Below are positions 24,572-37,094 of a stretch of DNA of 64,000 bases, piece after piece. The first letter of the stretch is position 1. The number at the start of each line of letters is the position of its first letter. Made by a program: the position numbers and the translations under genes. This stretch comes from Anagrus nilaparvatae (Eukaryota > Arthropoda > Insecta > Hymenoptera > Mymaridae): contig JAKSXM010000014.1 in NCBI GenBank assembly GCA_022575985.1, positions 40,062,001-40,126,000 of the forward strand, in the 5' to 3' direction. Below the pieces are notes generated by a model. It was not told where the DNA came from and did not search any database. It saw nothing but the letters and a program-made list of their open reading frames with translations.

Positions 24572-27500
24572 TTATTTTTCTATTTTAGTTGCTTCATCTA
24601 ATTCATACAAAGCACATTTTTTACGTTTTTTGATTTGTGCCATCGTAAATAATTCTCCAACTATTTCATTTGCTTTTTTATACATTTCGTCAACACCCTG
24701 AAAAACCAAAAAAAAAAAAAATTATTTAATTTCCCTTAAATCTGGGTAAAGGAAAATAAAATAAATAAATATAATTTAAAATTATATACAAATATATAAC
24801 GGAATATTATTTAATTCTAGTTAAATCATAGGATTGCATGTTTTGTTATTTTAGATATTTTCTTAGTTTTTTCAATATTATTATTTTTATCATTTATAAG
24901 AAAAGCAAAAGATATCGCGTGGTTAAATATAATCAACGTCAATCAGAAGCGTGCCAAGTTGATTGGGAGCTATAGCTTGTGTTCTAGCAAAGCACAGAAA
25001 TATCCTTTATAAATTTTTAGTGTCATATTGCAAGTTATCCTCACCTTTTTGCACGGGGCGAATCTTACAAATTTTTTTTTTGTAAAATGATTTTTATTTT
25101 TTTCTAGAATATTTAAATACTTTTTCTGATCTGCGTCGAGAAAGCACGTATTTAATAAGACGTGTTTTCTTGACACAGATACAGAAAAATGTTATACGAC
25201 CCTTGTCCATAAATAAGGAATGACCCTCGACTTCGCCTCGGAAGGTAATTTACGTGCGATTTGGGCCATTCTTTACTTTCCTGGACTCGAGCCATAAATA
25301 TACTATTAGATAACTAAACAAATTTCGCTTATTCCAATAAATTTATTATTGCATTGCTGATAACGAAATCCGTTTGCTACAATCAATCACAAATGAAATC
25401 AATTTTCGGCAAGTGGATTTCGCTAACTGGCTACAATTACTAGTTAAATTTTTTTAAGCTTTTGGGATAAGACTACTAAGGGAGCATTAATAAATTTCGA
25501 AACGCAAAATTTAGTGTTTTTGAACCCCCTCCTCCCCTATCATAACGCTTTTGCTGACCCTTTTAAAAATGACTGTAACACTATGGTTGACCCCCCCCCT
25601 CTCTCTTTTAAACGTTATATAATTTATAAATGGCCCCTAATAAATAATTTTCCAGTGGAATAATGAATAAAATATTTACTTTTCATAAAAAAGTTTCAAA
25701 AGGTTCTCCCCATTATATTAAACGTTGACGCTCTTGACAAATACCAGCTTAAAGTAAAGCTCAAACCTTTAATACTTTTTCTATTTTAATTTTATTTACA
25801 TAAATAAAAAGGAAAATTGTTTTATATTTTTTTATAATACAAAATTGAGCTGCTTTCAATTGTAATCGAATTTAAAATTTTCCAATTTTATTTATTCACT
25901 TGTTTTATTAAGCACGTTTTTATGGCAAAAAGGATTATGATTTAATTATCAAAAAAGTTATGTTTTGTCTTCAAAAACTGTATAGAATTTTTCGTTTGAT
26001 TTAAAAAAAATATGATAAACCAATTTACTATAAATATTAATTTTAGTTAACTATATCGATCGTCAATATTAAAACTTAATTATGGTCTTTTTTGAGCTTA
26101 TCACCAATAATTAATATTATCAACAAAATAGTACTTACTTTCGTATCTTTTAATTTTTTTATTGAATCGGCCTCGTAATGATTATTTTCGTAATCTTTTA
26201 GCCTTAGCATATAACCATCGTCTATATCCTTTTTAACGTTATTTTCATACCACTTTTTCTTCGTCGCCATCTAAAAAATTGAAGCAATTATTCACATTTA
26301 TGCAAATGTAAAAAATTCAAGGATATATATAATACCTTTTTAATATTATCATCCATTTCTTGATCCTCGTTATCTTTAACTGATTCTGGATAAAGCAGCT
26401 GATACAAAGACTTTGAAATTTTAACTTTTTTCCGAAGTATCTTTGAATTAAAAAGAATTAAATAGCTTTCAATAAATAAGTTTGTTTATATTATCATAAT
26501 TATATATACCTTTTTACGTCGTTGCTCAAGGATATTATCACAATATGTATAAAGTTGAAAAAGTGTATTTTCTTGAAGATCAGCTGGTGCTTCTTCAACA
26601 GGTATCGATCGAGTTAATACAAGGTTTTTTGTTCGTAAAACTTCAAGATTCTGAAAAATGATACTTTTTATAAATTTTTTTTAATCTGAAATTTAGATTT
26701 TAGTTATTTTCACGGTACCCTCTCTTTACGAAACTAACTTTTTTAAATTATAAAAATAAAAATATTATTTTACTCCAGAATGATTACAAGCAAGGCTGGG
26801 GATATGAGATTTTTTATGGTGCCTAAAGTTATTCGACAAAAAATGGAAATTTTTTTTTGTTGATAGATTCACAGTGAGTGGAGATAGTTTATTGCAACAT
26901 TTTTGTTCAAGAGCTTTATGCTGCGGGTAGGCAATACATCTGTCCTAATTGGTTTTGGATAAATAGTGAAGTAATATTAGCAAAGATAATGAAAATTAGC
27001 CCAAAATGTGAAAAAAATAGACTTTTTCTATTTGGGATATAAAAATAAATCGGAATTAGTCTGATCACTCTGACGATCTATTAAAGTCTTAAATCTTCAT
27101 TCTGAAGTATTATTTTAATTTTTAGTAAAAGAATTAGCAGATTGTACTAACTTTTCTTTCTTGGATTCTTTTTTCTTGTTCCGATTCATGATTTTCACGT
27201 ATTTTCGTTATTAATTTCAACATATATTTCCTATCCGTTAATCGTACGACATTCGTTCCCATTAATTTTTCTAATCTCGTTTTTACTGGTCCATAAGATA
27301 AGCTAAAAATGAAAATAAAAAATTATTTACGTAATAATAAAAAACTAATTAAATTTTGTATAAAATTATTTATTTTCATAATAAATTAAATATTATGTCA
27401 ACCACGAATAAAAAATTTTCAATATAAACATAAATAATATTGTTACATGGAAAAACAAATTATTATAAGCATTAAATTAATAAAACAATGATATTATTAT

Positions 27501-30500
27501 TTATATGAACGTAGGAGTTTTCAAAATCGATAAATGCATTTATTATTCTGTCAACGGTTTTATTAGTTATGTATACGCAATTAATAAAATATTTTAATAA
27601 TTATTAAATTTACGTAAATTTATTTTAAAGAACATTTTTATTCTTTGAACGAATCAGTAATAAATAAAAATATAATTCTCAAGTACGAAGTCACTCTCAA
27701 GACGAATAAAAAACAAAGATAAAAATATCTTATTCGAATCAGTTAATTTTATGCTCTACCAAGTAGCAAAAACAAGTGTCTTCAAAATCTATACAAAGTT
27801 GAGAAAAAAAATTCAGCTCTCATCACTATATATCGATTAATTTCCTCTAGTAAATAAGCCCTAAGAATGCTTGTGCTTGCGAAGGGGTGATTTTAATTCA
27901 TTTTTTGCGGATCAATTTTATAAGATCGATTTTAAATTAATTGTTTTTAGATTTTAGATAAGTCGCAATTCCAATAAAGATAAAAAAAACTAAATATAAC
28001 TACTAAATATAAAACTAAATATAAAACTAACACGGAAATAAATTTAATTACGTTTTTTGTTTTATTTAGTCAAAATTAATGAAACGAATAATTTTAATGA
28101 AAGAATAAGCATTTATATTTAGTTTTATTAAAATAATCTGATTATTATTAAAAATAAATACTTTGTATGTTGTAAAATAATCCAATTATTTAAATAATCT
28201 TTTTCTATTTTCATTTGAATTTTTATATATTATTTTTATGTAAGAATTCTTACTAACGTTACTCCTTAAAGGTAGGTTTCGTGACTGCGATATTAAACGA
28301 TGCAAGTTTATTCGTATAAGAATAGAAATTTTCAAGAATAACAAATAATTATAGGAAGTTATTAAAATAAATAGATCATATTTTATATTATATACTTTTA
28401 ATTATAATCAAAAATTTTCAAACACTTGGTAAATAATTTTTACTCTTTCGGGGTAAATTCTATAGCTTTTTAAAAATTAGTAAATTTTTAGACAACTTTA
28501 TTAAATTTCTTATAAAAATTACAGTCTAGCTGGTCACAAATGAACCCAAGGCATTTTTAGCTGGAATAAATAAAATAAATTCAGCAATACTAGCGCCAGT
28601 ACATAGTTTTTTCCACCCACACTGTACAAAGTGGGTTATTCACAAATATTTTGTCCACAAGTATACTTTAATCTGACATTCTAAATTTTATATAATTAAT
28701 TAGACTCTCTTTCTCTCTCTCTCTGTCTAGCCATATTTGAAATGTCGGATTCCTAATCTCAAAATACTATTTAGCCAGAGGCGAAATAACCAACAATTTT
28801 AAGTTCAAGGTAGAGAATAGATTTATTCATATTTGGAAATTAATGCTATTTTGAACATTTTAAAGTTGACCAGTAACTTGTTGGCGCATGGCGGATTTCC
28901 AAACTCACAATCGACGATTCGTGCAATTTCAAGTTAAGACTGATTCAGACATTTTTAATTTTAAAAATCTGATTTCAGAATCGCTATCAGTGATCCCGAA
29001 AACCTGGAAAGAGTATCGAAATTAGCTCAATCACCAATATTTTTCAAGAATTTATATTATTTGCTTATTTTGTACAAAATAGTGCAATATTTCCAGTGTG
29101 ATATTGGAAATCCAGTACTTGTGGTTCATGTTGAAAGATTGCTCGCTGAATAAGAGGATATTTGAATCCTCTTCACGCGTAATCTGTTTCAACAATGCAC
29201 CAGCTACCCGGGCTTGATTCATGTTCCCTTGTAGAACCTGAATCATTTCCGATGACACCTGCTTCTCTTAGAGGACTTGTCCTTTATAGTGTTGCAGAAG
29301 TAGTACTTGGGTTTTTCCTTGCTGCATTCGTTCCTTTTATGACCATTCTCGCCACATTTAAAGCATGCCTTGCTTCTGCCTGGGCCTTTACAAATATACT
29401 GACTATGTCCATAGCCCAAGCACTTGAAGCAGCGCGGAGGCGCACTCTGCTCGATGCCCAGCCGATTTGGATTTTACCCTTTTTGGACAGGCATAAAGCA
29501 TCAGCCTCAAGTAGGTCCACCACAGCCATCTGGCTCGTCGTACATTTGGTTTTGAAAATGGTGACCGAAAATAGGTCCCCGTTGTGAATAACTATCGCCT
29601 TGGCGACAGCCTCCTGAATCTCCTGTTCTTTCGTGACCCAATCTAAGTCTCGAATTTCGAGTTTTAGAATGGGTATTAAGTCACGAACATCAGGGCCCAT
29701 TACTGCCTTCACCGTATCTTCCAATTTTTGGCGGTCCTCGATTGCCTCCAGCTCAATGACGACACTACCATTCTGCATTTTTCTGATGCGGTGGACCTTG
29801 GAGCCAGATTCCTCTAGGTTTACACTCTTTAGATCGAGGAGTGTTTCTTCGTAGGTTTTTCCAGCCACAGGGGTAATTCCTGTATTTATGCCTTTCCAGT
29901 TTGGAGGGAACTTTACCCCTTTCAGCAGATTCATTTGTCTGCTGCGGCTTCTTGGCCCTAGGTTCTTCTTCTTTTCCTTTACCTGCCAATTTCTCTCCTT
30001 GCCAGGTCTCTTACTGATATTATTACACCAGAAATTAAAATGAACAAAAGTTACAAAAAATACGAAAATTGAAAATTCCGGAAACTTTTTCGAGAACTTG
30101 GTGAACTGTTTTTATGGAATAATATAATAATAATATCTCTCGATAGTCTCGATTAAAAAAATATTGCATCTTTTAAACATAAGCTACTTTATGAATAAGA
30201 AAAATTTAAGTTTACGCTGGATTATCTAGCTCTCCCCTAAATTTTATTGTATACAGTAAGAAAAGTTTTTTTTTGTAATCTAAGCTTCTTTCTATTTAAG
30301 TCTTAGATAAAAGTATATAACATAGAACGAAAATCAATATCAAAACGAACTCAACATACATTTTTCAATTTAACTATTTTATAAAAAGTTTCAAATACTT
30401 TTATATATACCCATACCAACTAAGTTAAATATGAGATTGAAATTTTTTATCAACTAAGTTATATAAACTAAAACAATTTATTTTATCTCATTAAAAATGA

Positions 30501-32232
30501 GCAGTTATCAGTTAATTATAGCAACAAATGGGCAAAAAAACTCAGTGCTTTGTAGCCAAAGTCATAGTTTAAAATAATATTTTATGAGTTTTAGTATACC
30601 AGCCAGGCAAAGTAAATTTTTTGCTAAAGTTCAAGGGTAAAATTTGTTATTTTATTTTTTTTGGCTTTGAATGGTCCTCGTACTTGATATCAAGTTAGTC
30701 CTACAATTTTACGCTTTAGATGCATAAAATACTAAAAGTATTATAGTCACATAGCAGAAAATTACCAAATTCATTTTTGTAAAACTTTATTTTTTGTTTG
30801 TTCAATAAAATATTATCAGCTTTTAAAACTGACATTATATTACATCAAAAGTTTAACATTGATTAACTGTCCTAAAAATGTTATTAATGATTAATTGCTG
30901 TATAAAAATTTTTATAAAAGACTAACATGCATTTTTTCATGCATTTTTTCATTATGTAAGGAAAATTCAAAATATAAAGTGACGAGAAAGCAAAGCTTTA
31001 AAAATTTTTCGTATAAATCGTGACTTTATTCAGATCTAAACTTTTTGCATTCGTAAATATTCCAATATGAATTCATTGATAAATAGCATTTATTCGTATG
31101 CATATGCGTCAAAGATTACGGCAAATCCTGTAGTTTAAAAATTTTTTTTTTACGACCTTGTTGGACCAATAATAAATCATTTCGATTTATAACTATAAAC
31201 TCACATTGTGATACGTGGATATAATCTATATCTTTTTGAATTAACGTACCCAGTAGTTTGTTATTCACCAAAGTGACTTTTTTTATTGAAAATTTGATTT
31301 TAAAATTTAAAAAAAATGAAAAATTAAAAAATAGAAAATAAAAAAAAAAATAAATAAAAATTGAATTTATGAAAATTACCAAAAAAAATTTTTTGCAAAA
31401 ATGGGTTATTTCAGCTTTCTTAAGTGTGATCAAGCTTCATCAGTACGAAAATCACACTTAATATTCGTATATAACCCATGAAATTATTACAAACACAATT
31501 ACTCATTCATTTACTAAGAAGCAAGCTTCGCCCTTTTTAACATGGAACATGTTTATAAGGAGGGGGACTCTGGGAATCCGAAAATCAAGAAGAGGGGCGT
31601 TTGTCTGATTCGAGGGGGTGGGGGGTAAAATGTGTATGATTTAAGGTAGGGAGTCAAATGGGACTTATAAAAAGTTCGATTTAGGGGCTTAGGATAATAC
31701 AGGGTTAAGGAATCAGAATAATTTGGGTTCAGAATCTTAACATCTAGTAAAGATGAAAATTGCTAATTATAAAAATAACAATAACTGTATTGCAATGTTG
31801 CGTAACATTTATGCAATATAGCTAGAGCTCAGCTGTAGTAAACATGCTCCATGCATTTAGGTTGTGTTTACCAAAACGGTTATAAGTTTTACCCCTCTTA
31901 ATCTGATAATTTCTTATACAGACTTTGACAATAACATGGACACAAATTTTGAATTTAAATACACAATACCTGAATTTAAGAAATAAATAAATTACCTAAT
32001 TTATACATCACCTGCAATCTACGAGATTTCTGTAATCAGTTTCATCAATAAGCTTATTACGTTTTGCGTTTTCATTAACAGCATTTTTAATAAATAAACC
32101 ACTTTGTTTTAATTTCTTAATTTTATTAGTAACACATTCTAACCAATCATCCACTTCATCATCAAATGGTTGCGAATTATTAACTTTTAATGCAACAAGT
32201 AATTCAACAGTTGCCCAAAATCCAACATTCAT
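24572..32232 (-). CDS. Charged coiled-coil-like protein, unrecognised
   Basis: Six exons: 32012-32232, 27152-27302, 26510-26650, 26336-26440, 26139-26270 and 24572-24697. All donors and acceptors follow the GT-AG rule and the phases agree, giving 291 residues. The protein is rich in Lys and Glu, with likely helices in LEKLMG...RKYMLKLITKI and in the C-terminal region with VDEMYKKANEIVGELF; it ends KCALYELDEATKIEK. No signal peptide or membrane segment is seen. The start at 32232 is forced: an in-frame stop lies 18 bases upstream with no AG between. An exon at 44748-44863 could replace the first exon, giving about 256 residues. The first intron holds a LINE fragment. The family was not recognised; function unknown. 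Confidence 0.75.
24980..25310. repeat. Dispersed hairpin repeat, copy 2
   Basis: Inside the last intron of the gene above. It shares ATACGACCCTTGTCCATAAA, a CTTCGCCTCGGA block, TTTACGTGCGATTTGGGCCA, TTCTTTA and GCCATAAATATACTATTA with 46660-46790, followed by unrelated sequence. Non-coding. Confidence 0.75.
25479..25637. mobile_element. Short MITE flanked by TA
   Basis: The ends AGGGAGCATTAATAAATT and AATTTATAAATGGCCCC are imperfect inverted repeats of about 18 bp flanked by TA on both sides. The inside is unusually C-rich (CCCCCTCCTCCCC; CCCCCCCCTCTCTC). A TA duplication suggests a mariner-type element. Confidence 0.55.
27303..29045. other. Intronic AT-rich sequence
   Basis: Part of the long first intron of the minus-strand gene. 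A CT microsatellite lies at about 28706-28728. Nothing else is supported. Confidence 0.4.
29050..30010 (-). pseudogene. Broken non-LTR retrotransposon 5' part (ORF1 gag and start of ORF2)
   Basis: Read on the minus strand, the segment starts MAGKGKEEEPRAKK near 29989, shifts frame near 29930 and continues as a gag-like protein to about 29440. After a second frameshift it enters two CCHC zinc knuckles: CFKCLGYGHSQYIC and CFKCGENGHKRNEC, about 29330-29430, both CX2CX4HX4C. ORF2 begins near 29258 with IQVLQGNMNQARVAGALLK and REEDSNILLFSEQ, typical of the apurinic-type endonuclease start of R1/LOA/Jockey-like elements, then stops. The copy is 3'-truncated after about 60 ORF2 codons and broken in ORF1. 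It is GC-richer than its surroundings, which suggests a fairly recent arrival. Confidence 0.85.
30011..31115. other. Intronic AT-rich sequence
   Basis: No coding or repeat signal beyond simple AT-rich runs. Confidence 0.4.
31116..31300 (-). other. Orphan open stretch, possible relic exon
   Basis: About 55 open codons on the minus strand read VTLVNNKLLGTLIQKDIDYI then VSQCEFIVINRNDLLLVQQG and end RKKKIFKLQDLP-stop. Amino-acid composition looks protein-like, but the upstream part is poly-Phe/Asn low complexity, no good acceptor precedes it, and joining it to the neighbouring exon at 32012 would give an early stop. It may be a decayed coding fragment. Confidence 0.25.
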
Positions 32233-32748
32233 TTCGGAATAATTGAAAAATTAGGATTTGATTTCGGGAATTTTTATTTTTTATCTAATGCACTCTTGCA
32301 GTTAACTGTAATAAGACTAGCAAAGAAATTCCCGATAACTTTGTTCAACTGCATCAAAAATGTAATAAATCTATAATTTTAGATATTAAACGATATTTAC
32401 GGGCATGTGTGAGTGAATAAAATTCATAGTCATGTTTTCAATACAGATGCACAAAAATTATTTATAAAGGATATAAAAGAAAATTTAACCTTTAATCGGA
32501 CAGCCCTGTCAGATATTTCAAAAAACTTTTAAATTTGGTTGTTACATATTTTATACAGATTGACAGCATAATTTTTATAGAAATTTGCACGCAAACTTAA
32601 AAGTATAATTGCAGATGCATTTAAAATTATTTAAAACATGGATTTTAGAAAATAATAATAGAACATAAAAAATGATGTTTTTTTAATCAAAAAATTAGGA
32701 AAAAACTTTGTACTTCAGGTTTTAAAGCCATTTATATTATTTATTAGC

Positions 32749-33236
32749 ATCCAGGATATGTCCATATTGGTTTTTTGGGTTACAAATCAAGAATGTCGAC
32801 TCCTTTTTCTTGAATATTCAAAATTTCACCCTTAAAATAGCTAAATCTACCCCTAAAATTCTTGATTAGCGACCCAAAAAACTTATATGGACATATCCTG
32901 GATGCTCAAAGTGCGAAAATAGCAAAAACACCCTCTTAAGGGGTAGTTTTAGCTATTTTAAGGATGAAATATTGAATATTTATGAAAAAAGAGTAGAAAT
33001 TCTTAATTAGCGACCCAAAAAACCCGTATGGTGTAAATCTGAGCGCTCAAAGTACGAATATGTAAAAAAAAACCTTAATGGGGGTAGTATCTGAAAATTT
33101 AAGGGTGAAGCCCCCATTTCTTTATGAAATGACCCCGATTTTCTTGTTCAGCGACCCAAAAAATCTATAGTAGAGCAAATATCGTGTTCGCCAGTGAAAA
33201 ATACAACCAAACACGTATTTTGACTAGAGTAAACCT
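32749..33236. mobile_element. Truncated foldback element
   Basis: The hairpin AGCATCCAGGATATGTCCATA at 32749 has its complement ending near 32912. These are followed by TTCTTGATTAGCGACCCAAA units and the family end (CGTATTTTGACTAGAGTA, 33217-33234). It carries the family words TTTTTTGGGT, CTACCCCTAAAA and GCGACCCAAAAAA. The left outer end is missing. Confidence 0.7.
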
Positions 33237-34098
33237 TGCGTACCTGGGGTCAATACCTGTTGACAGGATGAGCTTTGCTCTACAATATGTTTTTTGGGTC
33301 GCTGAATCCGAATCCGGTGACCAATAGGGTTGGAAAATAGGGGAACACCCTTAAATCATTAAAAACTACCCCTTGTTAGGGGCCAAGATTTTGAAAGTAA
33401 AGCTAATATAGTAAATATACTAAGCTAATATGGTGTGGTATCACCCCCACTCTCTAAATCCTATTTTGTAAATCTAACGCATAAACTACAAAATAGAAAA
33501 TTTTTACAAATTACAGATTGGTAAAATCATTTATAATTTGTAAATCATAAAATTACAAATTGAATTTGGTAAATTTAAAAATTACAAATTCGTAGAGTAG
33601 GTACTATTTTGTAAATACCAAAAATTACAAAATACATAATTTGTAAATACGAAGGGCGGTTATTGCACACGCGCATAAATTAATAACCGCAAAAGAAATC
33701 ATTTGTGGTGTTTAAGGCTCCTTTGAAAATATCGGATTTCTTTTTGTTATTAACAATTAATTTTGTTACAAAATTTGTTAATAAATTTTGTTAATAAAAT
33801 CGTAAAAAACATTTAATTATTTTTTTATTTTATCTTTTTATTTTATTTTATTCAATTCAGGTGTAAATATACAAACTATGACATATTTGCCATAATCCCA
33901 TAGAGACAATAGTCCGTGCATGTGCCTGTAGTCATTTTTTAAAGAATTACAATTATAAAAATTTAATACATATAATTATTCTTAAAATATAGTAAATATA
34001 AAAGTTACAAATTTAAAAAATTAATAACAGTCTTATAGTTTTTAATCTGTACCAATATAAATATAAATATAAAATATAATCATTCAGTTATGACCAAT

Positions 34099-34467
34099 TT
34101 ATTGCTTATACAATAAGAGCCATAGCCATTTTTTAACTCTACAGTTCCAACTTAAGTTTAATTGACTAGTATTATTTATTTGCTTTAATGCACTGGGCAT
34201 TGCATTAAAAATTTTGATAGCTGCAAAAAAGTAACATTTTTGACCAACAGATTTATTTTTTTTAGGAATTGCTATTTTTATATATCTTTTGCTAATTTTA
34301 TCATTTTTATTTTTATATTCTCTAAACAATTGTATTACTTCTTTCTTAATAACAAAGTAATAAAAAGTTTGTCTCAAATTTAAAATATTATCATTCGTTT
34401 CGTTATTGAAAGTGAATTTATTATTATTTACTATTCTTCTTGCAGTTATACTCCATACTCCAGTCAA
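34099..34467 (-). pseudogene. C-terminal fragment of a LINE reverse transcriptase
   Basis: The minus strand encodes a piece ending KIAIPKKNKSVGQKCYFFAA, then IKIFNAMPSALKQIN and a short tail. This resembles the usual C-terminal end of non-LTR reverse-transcriptase proteins (a 'KSF.Y.G.K.WN.LP..I' pattern). A T-rich stretch about 270 bases downstream (33830-33860, A-rich on the minus strand) could be the old poly-A tail. The first residues overlap the end of the foldback element, so the upstream border is unclear. The right arm of the inverted structure keeps only about 25 bases of it (near 43800-43825). Confidence 0.5.
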
Positions 34468-36560
34468 ATCGCGGTTTAGGGTGTATTTTCACTGGCCAAC
34501 ATGAGATTTGCTCTACTATATGTTTTTTGGGTCGCTGATCACGAAAATCGGGGTTATTTCCGGGAGATATTTTCGGAACACCCTTAAATTTGCAAAAACT
34601 ACCCCCAAAAAGGGGTTTTTTTGATATATTAGCAAACTGGGTTTCTAGATTTAGCCAAGAATTGGTCTTAGAGAGTTTTTTGGGTCGCTGAACAAGAATC
34701 TGAGGTAGTTCTTTGTGAATAATTAATATTTCACCCTTAAATTAGCAAAAATTACCCCTAAAAGGGGGTATTTTTGCTATTTTCGCACTTTGAGCGACCA
34801 GATTAAGTCCATATAGGTTTTTTGGGTCGGTAATCAAGAATTTTAGGTTGTTTTTTAAAAATAATTAATATTTTGACCTTAAATTAGCAGAAACAACCCC
34901 TAAAAGGGGTGTTTTTGCTATTTCCGTACTTTGAGCGACCAAATAAAGTCCTAATAGGTTTTTTGGGTCGCTGATCAAGAATATGGGTGAATTTTTATAA
35001 ATAATTAATATTTCACCATTAAATTAGCAGAAACAACCCCTAAAAGGGGTATTTTTGTTATTTTCGTACTTTTAGCGACGAAATTAAGTCCTAGAGGGTT
35101 TTTCGGGTCACTGATCCAGGATTTGGGGGACTTTATTATTAAAAATTAACTTTACCCTAAAAAAAGCAAAAACAATTCCTAAAAGAGGTGCATTTGCAAT
35201 TTTTGCACTTTGAGTATCTAAATTTGGTCCATATGGGTTTTTGTTTTCCTTGATCAAGAATTTTTGTGATTTTATGAAATTTTTTATCAATAAATTAACA
35301 AAATTTATTTATTTTATTTTGTTTGGGAAATTTGCAAGCATTTTTGAATGTCTACATTCTCAAAAATAAAAAATATTGGATTACCTTCAGAGTAGTGATA
35401 ATGAAATGCATTCTTCAATTATGGCATCAGAAGACTCAATCCAGGATATGGATAATGACTAATCATATTTCAATAGCAATTTTTAAAAAAATCCAATTTT
35501 AATTTAAATTTTATTCTATTTTTAACGCTTTTTATTTTACTTGTAATGTAAATTTTTTTTATTATTCATGCAGTGTTTACAATTAAGTGATTGTATAAAT
35601 TATTATTTGTAAGTATTTTAATATTTTATATTATTGTATTTTTATAATTTCTTTTAAACTGTATTATTTTCTATTATTAAAAATTATTTTTACATAAATT
35701 TTACGAATACTTTATTTACAATAGTTTGCAAATAAATAATAAATTAAAGTTACAGTTAAATATCCAAAAAAAACTCCCATTGTTTGAGAGCATTTTAGTT
35801 ATGTAGGTGTGTAACATTTATTTTTCCTGAAAATTCCTAAGAAATGTTTTTGCTAATTTAACGGTGAAATATTGATTACCCACAAAAAATTTCCCCAAAT
35901 TGTTGATCAGCGACCCAAAAAACCCAATAGGACTAAATTTGGTCGCTCAAAGTGCGGAAATAGAAAAACCACCCCATTTAGGGGTTGTTTCTGCTAATTT
36001 AAGGGTGAAATAATAATTATTTATAAAAAATCCCCCCAAATTCTTGATCAGCGACTCAAAAAACCCGTTAGGACTTTATTTGGTCGTTCGAAGTGCGGAA
36101 ATAGCAGAAACAACCCCTAAAAAGGGTGTTTTTAAGGGTGAAATATTAATTATTTATAAAAAATTCTCCCAAATTCTTGATTATCGACCCAAAAAACCTA
36201 TATGGACTTAATCTGGTCGCTTAAAGTGCGAAAATAGCAAAAACACCCCCTTTTAAGGGTTATTTTTGCTAATTCAAAGGTGAAATATTAATTATTCACA
36301 AAAAACTACCTCAGATTCTTGTTCAGCGAACCAAAAAACCCCCTAAGACCAATTCTTGGCTAAATCTAGAAACCCAGTTTGCTAATATATCAAAAAAACC
36401 CCTTTTTGGGGGTAGTTTTTGCAAATTTAAGGGTGTTCCGAAAATATCTCCCAGAAATAACCCCGATTTTCGTGATCAGCGACCCAAAAAACATATAGTA
36501 GAGCGAATCTCATGTTGGCCAGTGAAAATACCCCCCCCCCCCCCGCGATTTGACTGGAGT
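34457..36560. mobile_element. Foldback element with 141-bp tandem units
   Basis: The ends ACTCCAGTCAAATCGCGG (34457) and CGCGATTTGACTGGAGT (36560) are inverted. Each arm of about 850 bp is a row of units beginning TTTTTTGGGTCGCTGA at about 34533, 34676, 34817, 34959, 35099 and 35238, a period near 141 bp. Each unit holds ATTAATATTTCACCCTTAAA, AGCAAAAACAACCCC, TAAAAGGGGT, GCTATTTTCGCACTTTGAGC and GACCAAATTAAGTCC. The right arm carries the complement in mirror order from about 35850. The loop 35340-35800 is AT-rich. It contains CACTGGCCAACATGAG near the end instead of the GTGGCCGC of 9426-10463, so it is a second subfamily. Confidence 0.88.
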
Positions 36561-37067
36561 CATATCACGCTTTTGGTTGTATTATTTGTGGCCGCCACCA
36601 GATTTGGTATACCATAGGTTTGTTGGGTCGCTGAACACGAAAATCGGAGTCTTTTCTACGAGAAATTGGGGGGTTTACCTTTAAATTAGCCAAAACTACC
36701 ACTAAAAGGGGTGTTTTCGCTCTAGTCTTCTAATATTTGGTCTAATAGAGTTTTTTGGGTCGCTGATCACAAAAATCGGTATCTTTTCAATTAAAAATTA
36801 GGTCTTCACCATTAAATTATCTTAAACTATCCCTAAAACGGGAACTTTGGCTCGATAAAGACCCAAAAAACTCTATTAGACCAAATCTTAGAGGACTAGA
36901 GCGAAAACATCCCTTTTAGTGGTAGTTTTGGCTAATTTAAAGGTCAAGCCCCAATTTCTCATAGAAAAGACTCCGATTTTCGTGTTCAGCGACCCAACAA
37001 ACCTATAGTATACCAAATCTGGTGGCGGCCACAAACAATACAGCCAAAAGCGTGATATGACTGGAGT
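36558..37067. mobile_element. Foldback element, second GTGGCCGC copy
   Basis: A 510-bp hairpin. AGTCATATCACGCTTTTGG at its left is mirrored by CCAAAAGCGTGATATGACT at 37044-37062. The arms contain GTGGCCGCCACCAGATTTGG and GGGTCGCTGAACACGAAAAT, closely matching 9426-10463. It abuts the previous element and shares its AGTCA end. The pair together is flanked by ACTATTCTTCTTGCAGTTAT (34430) and the inverse ATAACTGCAAGAATAGT (37067-37083), so both may belong to one composite. Confidence 0.85.
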
Positions 37068-37094
37068 ATAACTGCAAGAATAGTAACCCTATCG

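Noticed and set aside
31116..31433. Use of the orphan open stretch as an alternative last exon of the 24572-32232 gene
   Set aside because: No good acceptor is present, and the phase required by the exon ending at 32012 leads to an early stop. It is kept only as a low-confidence relic.
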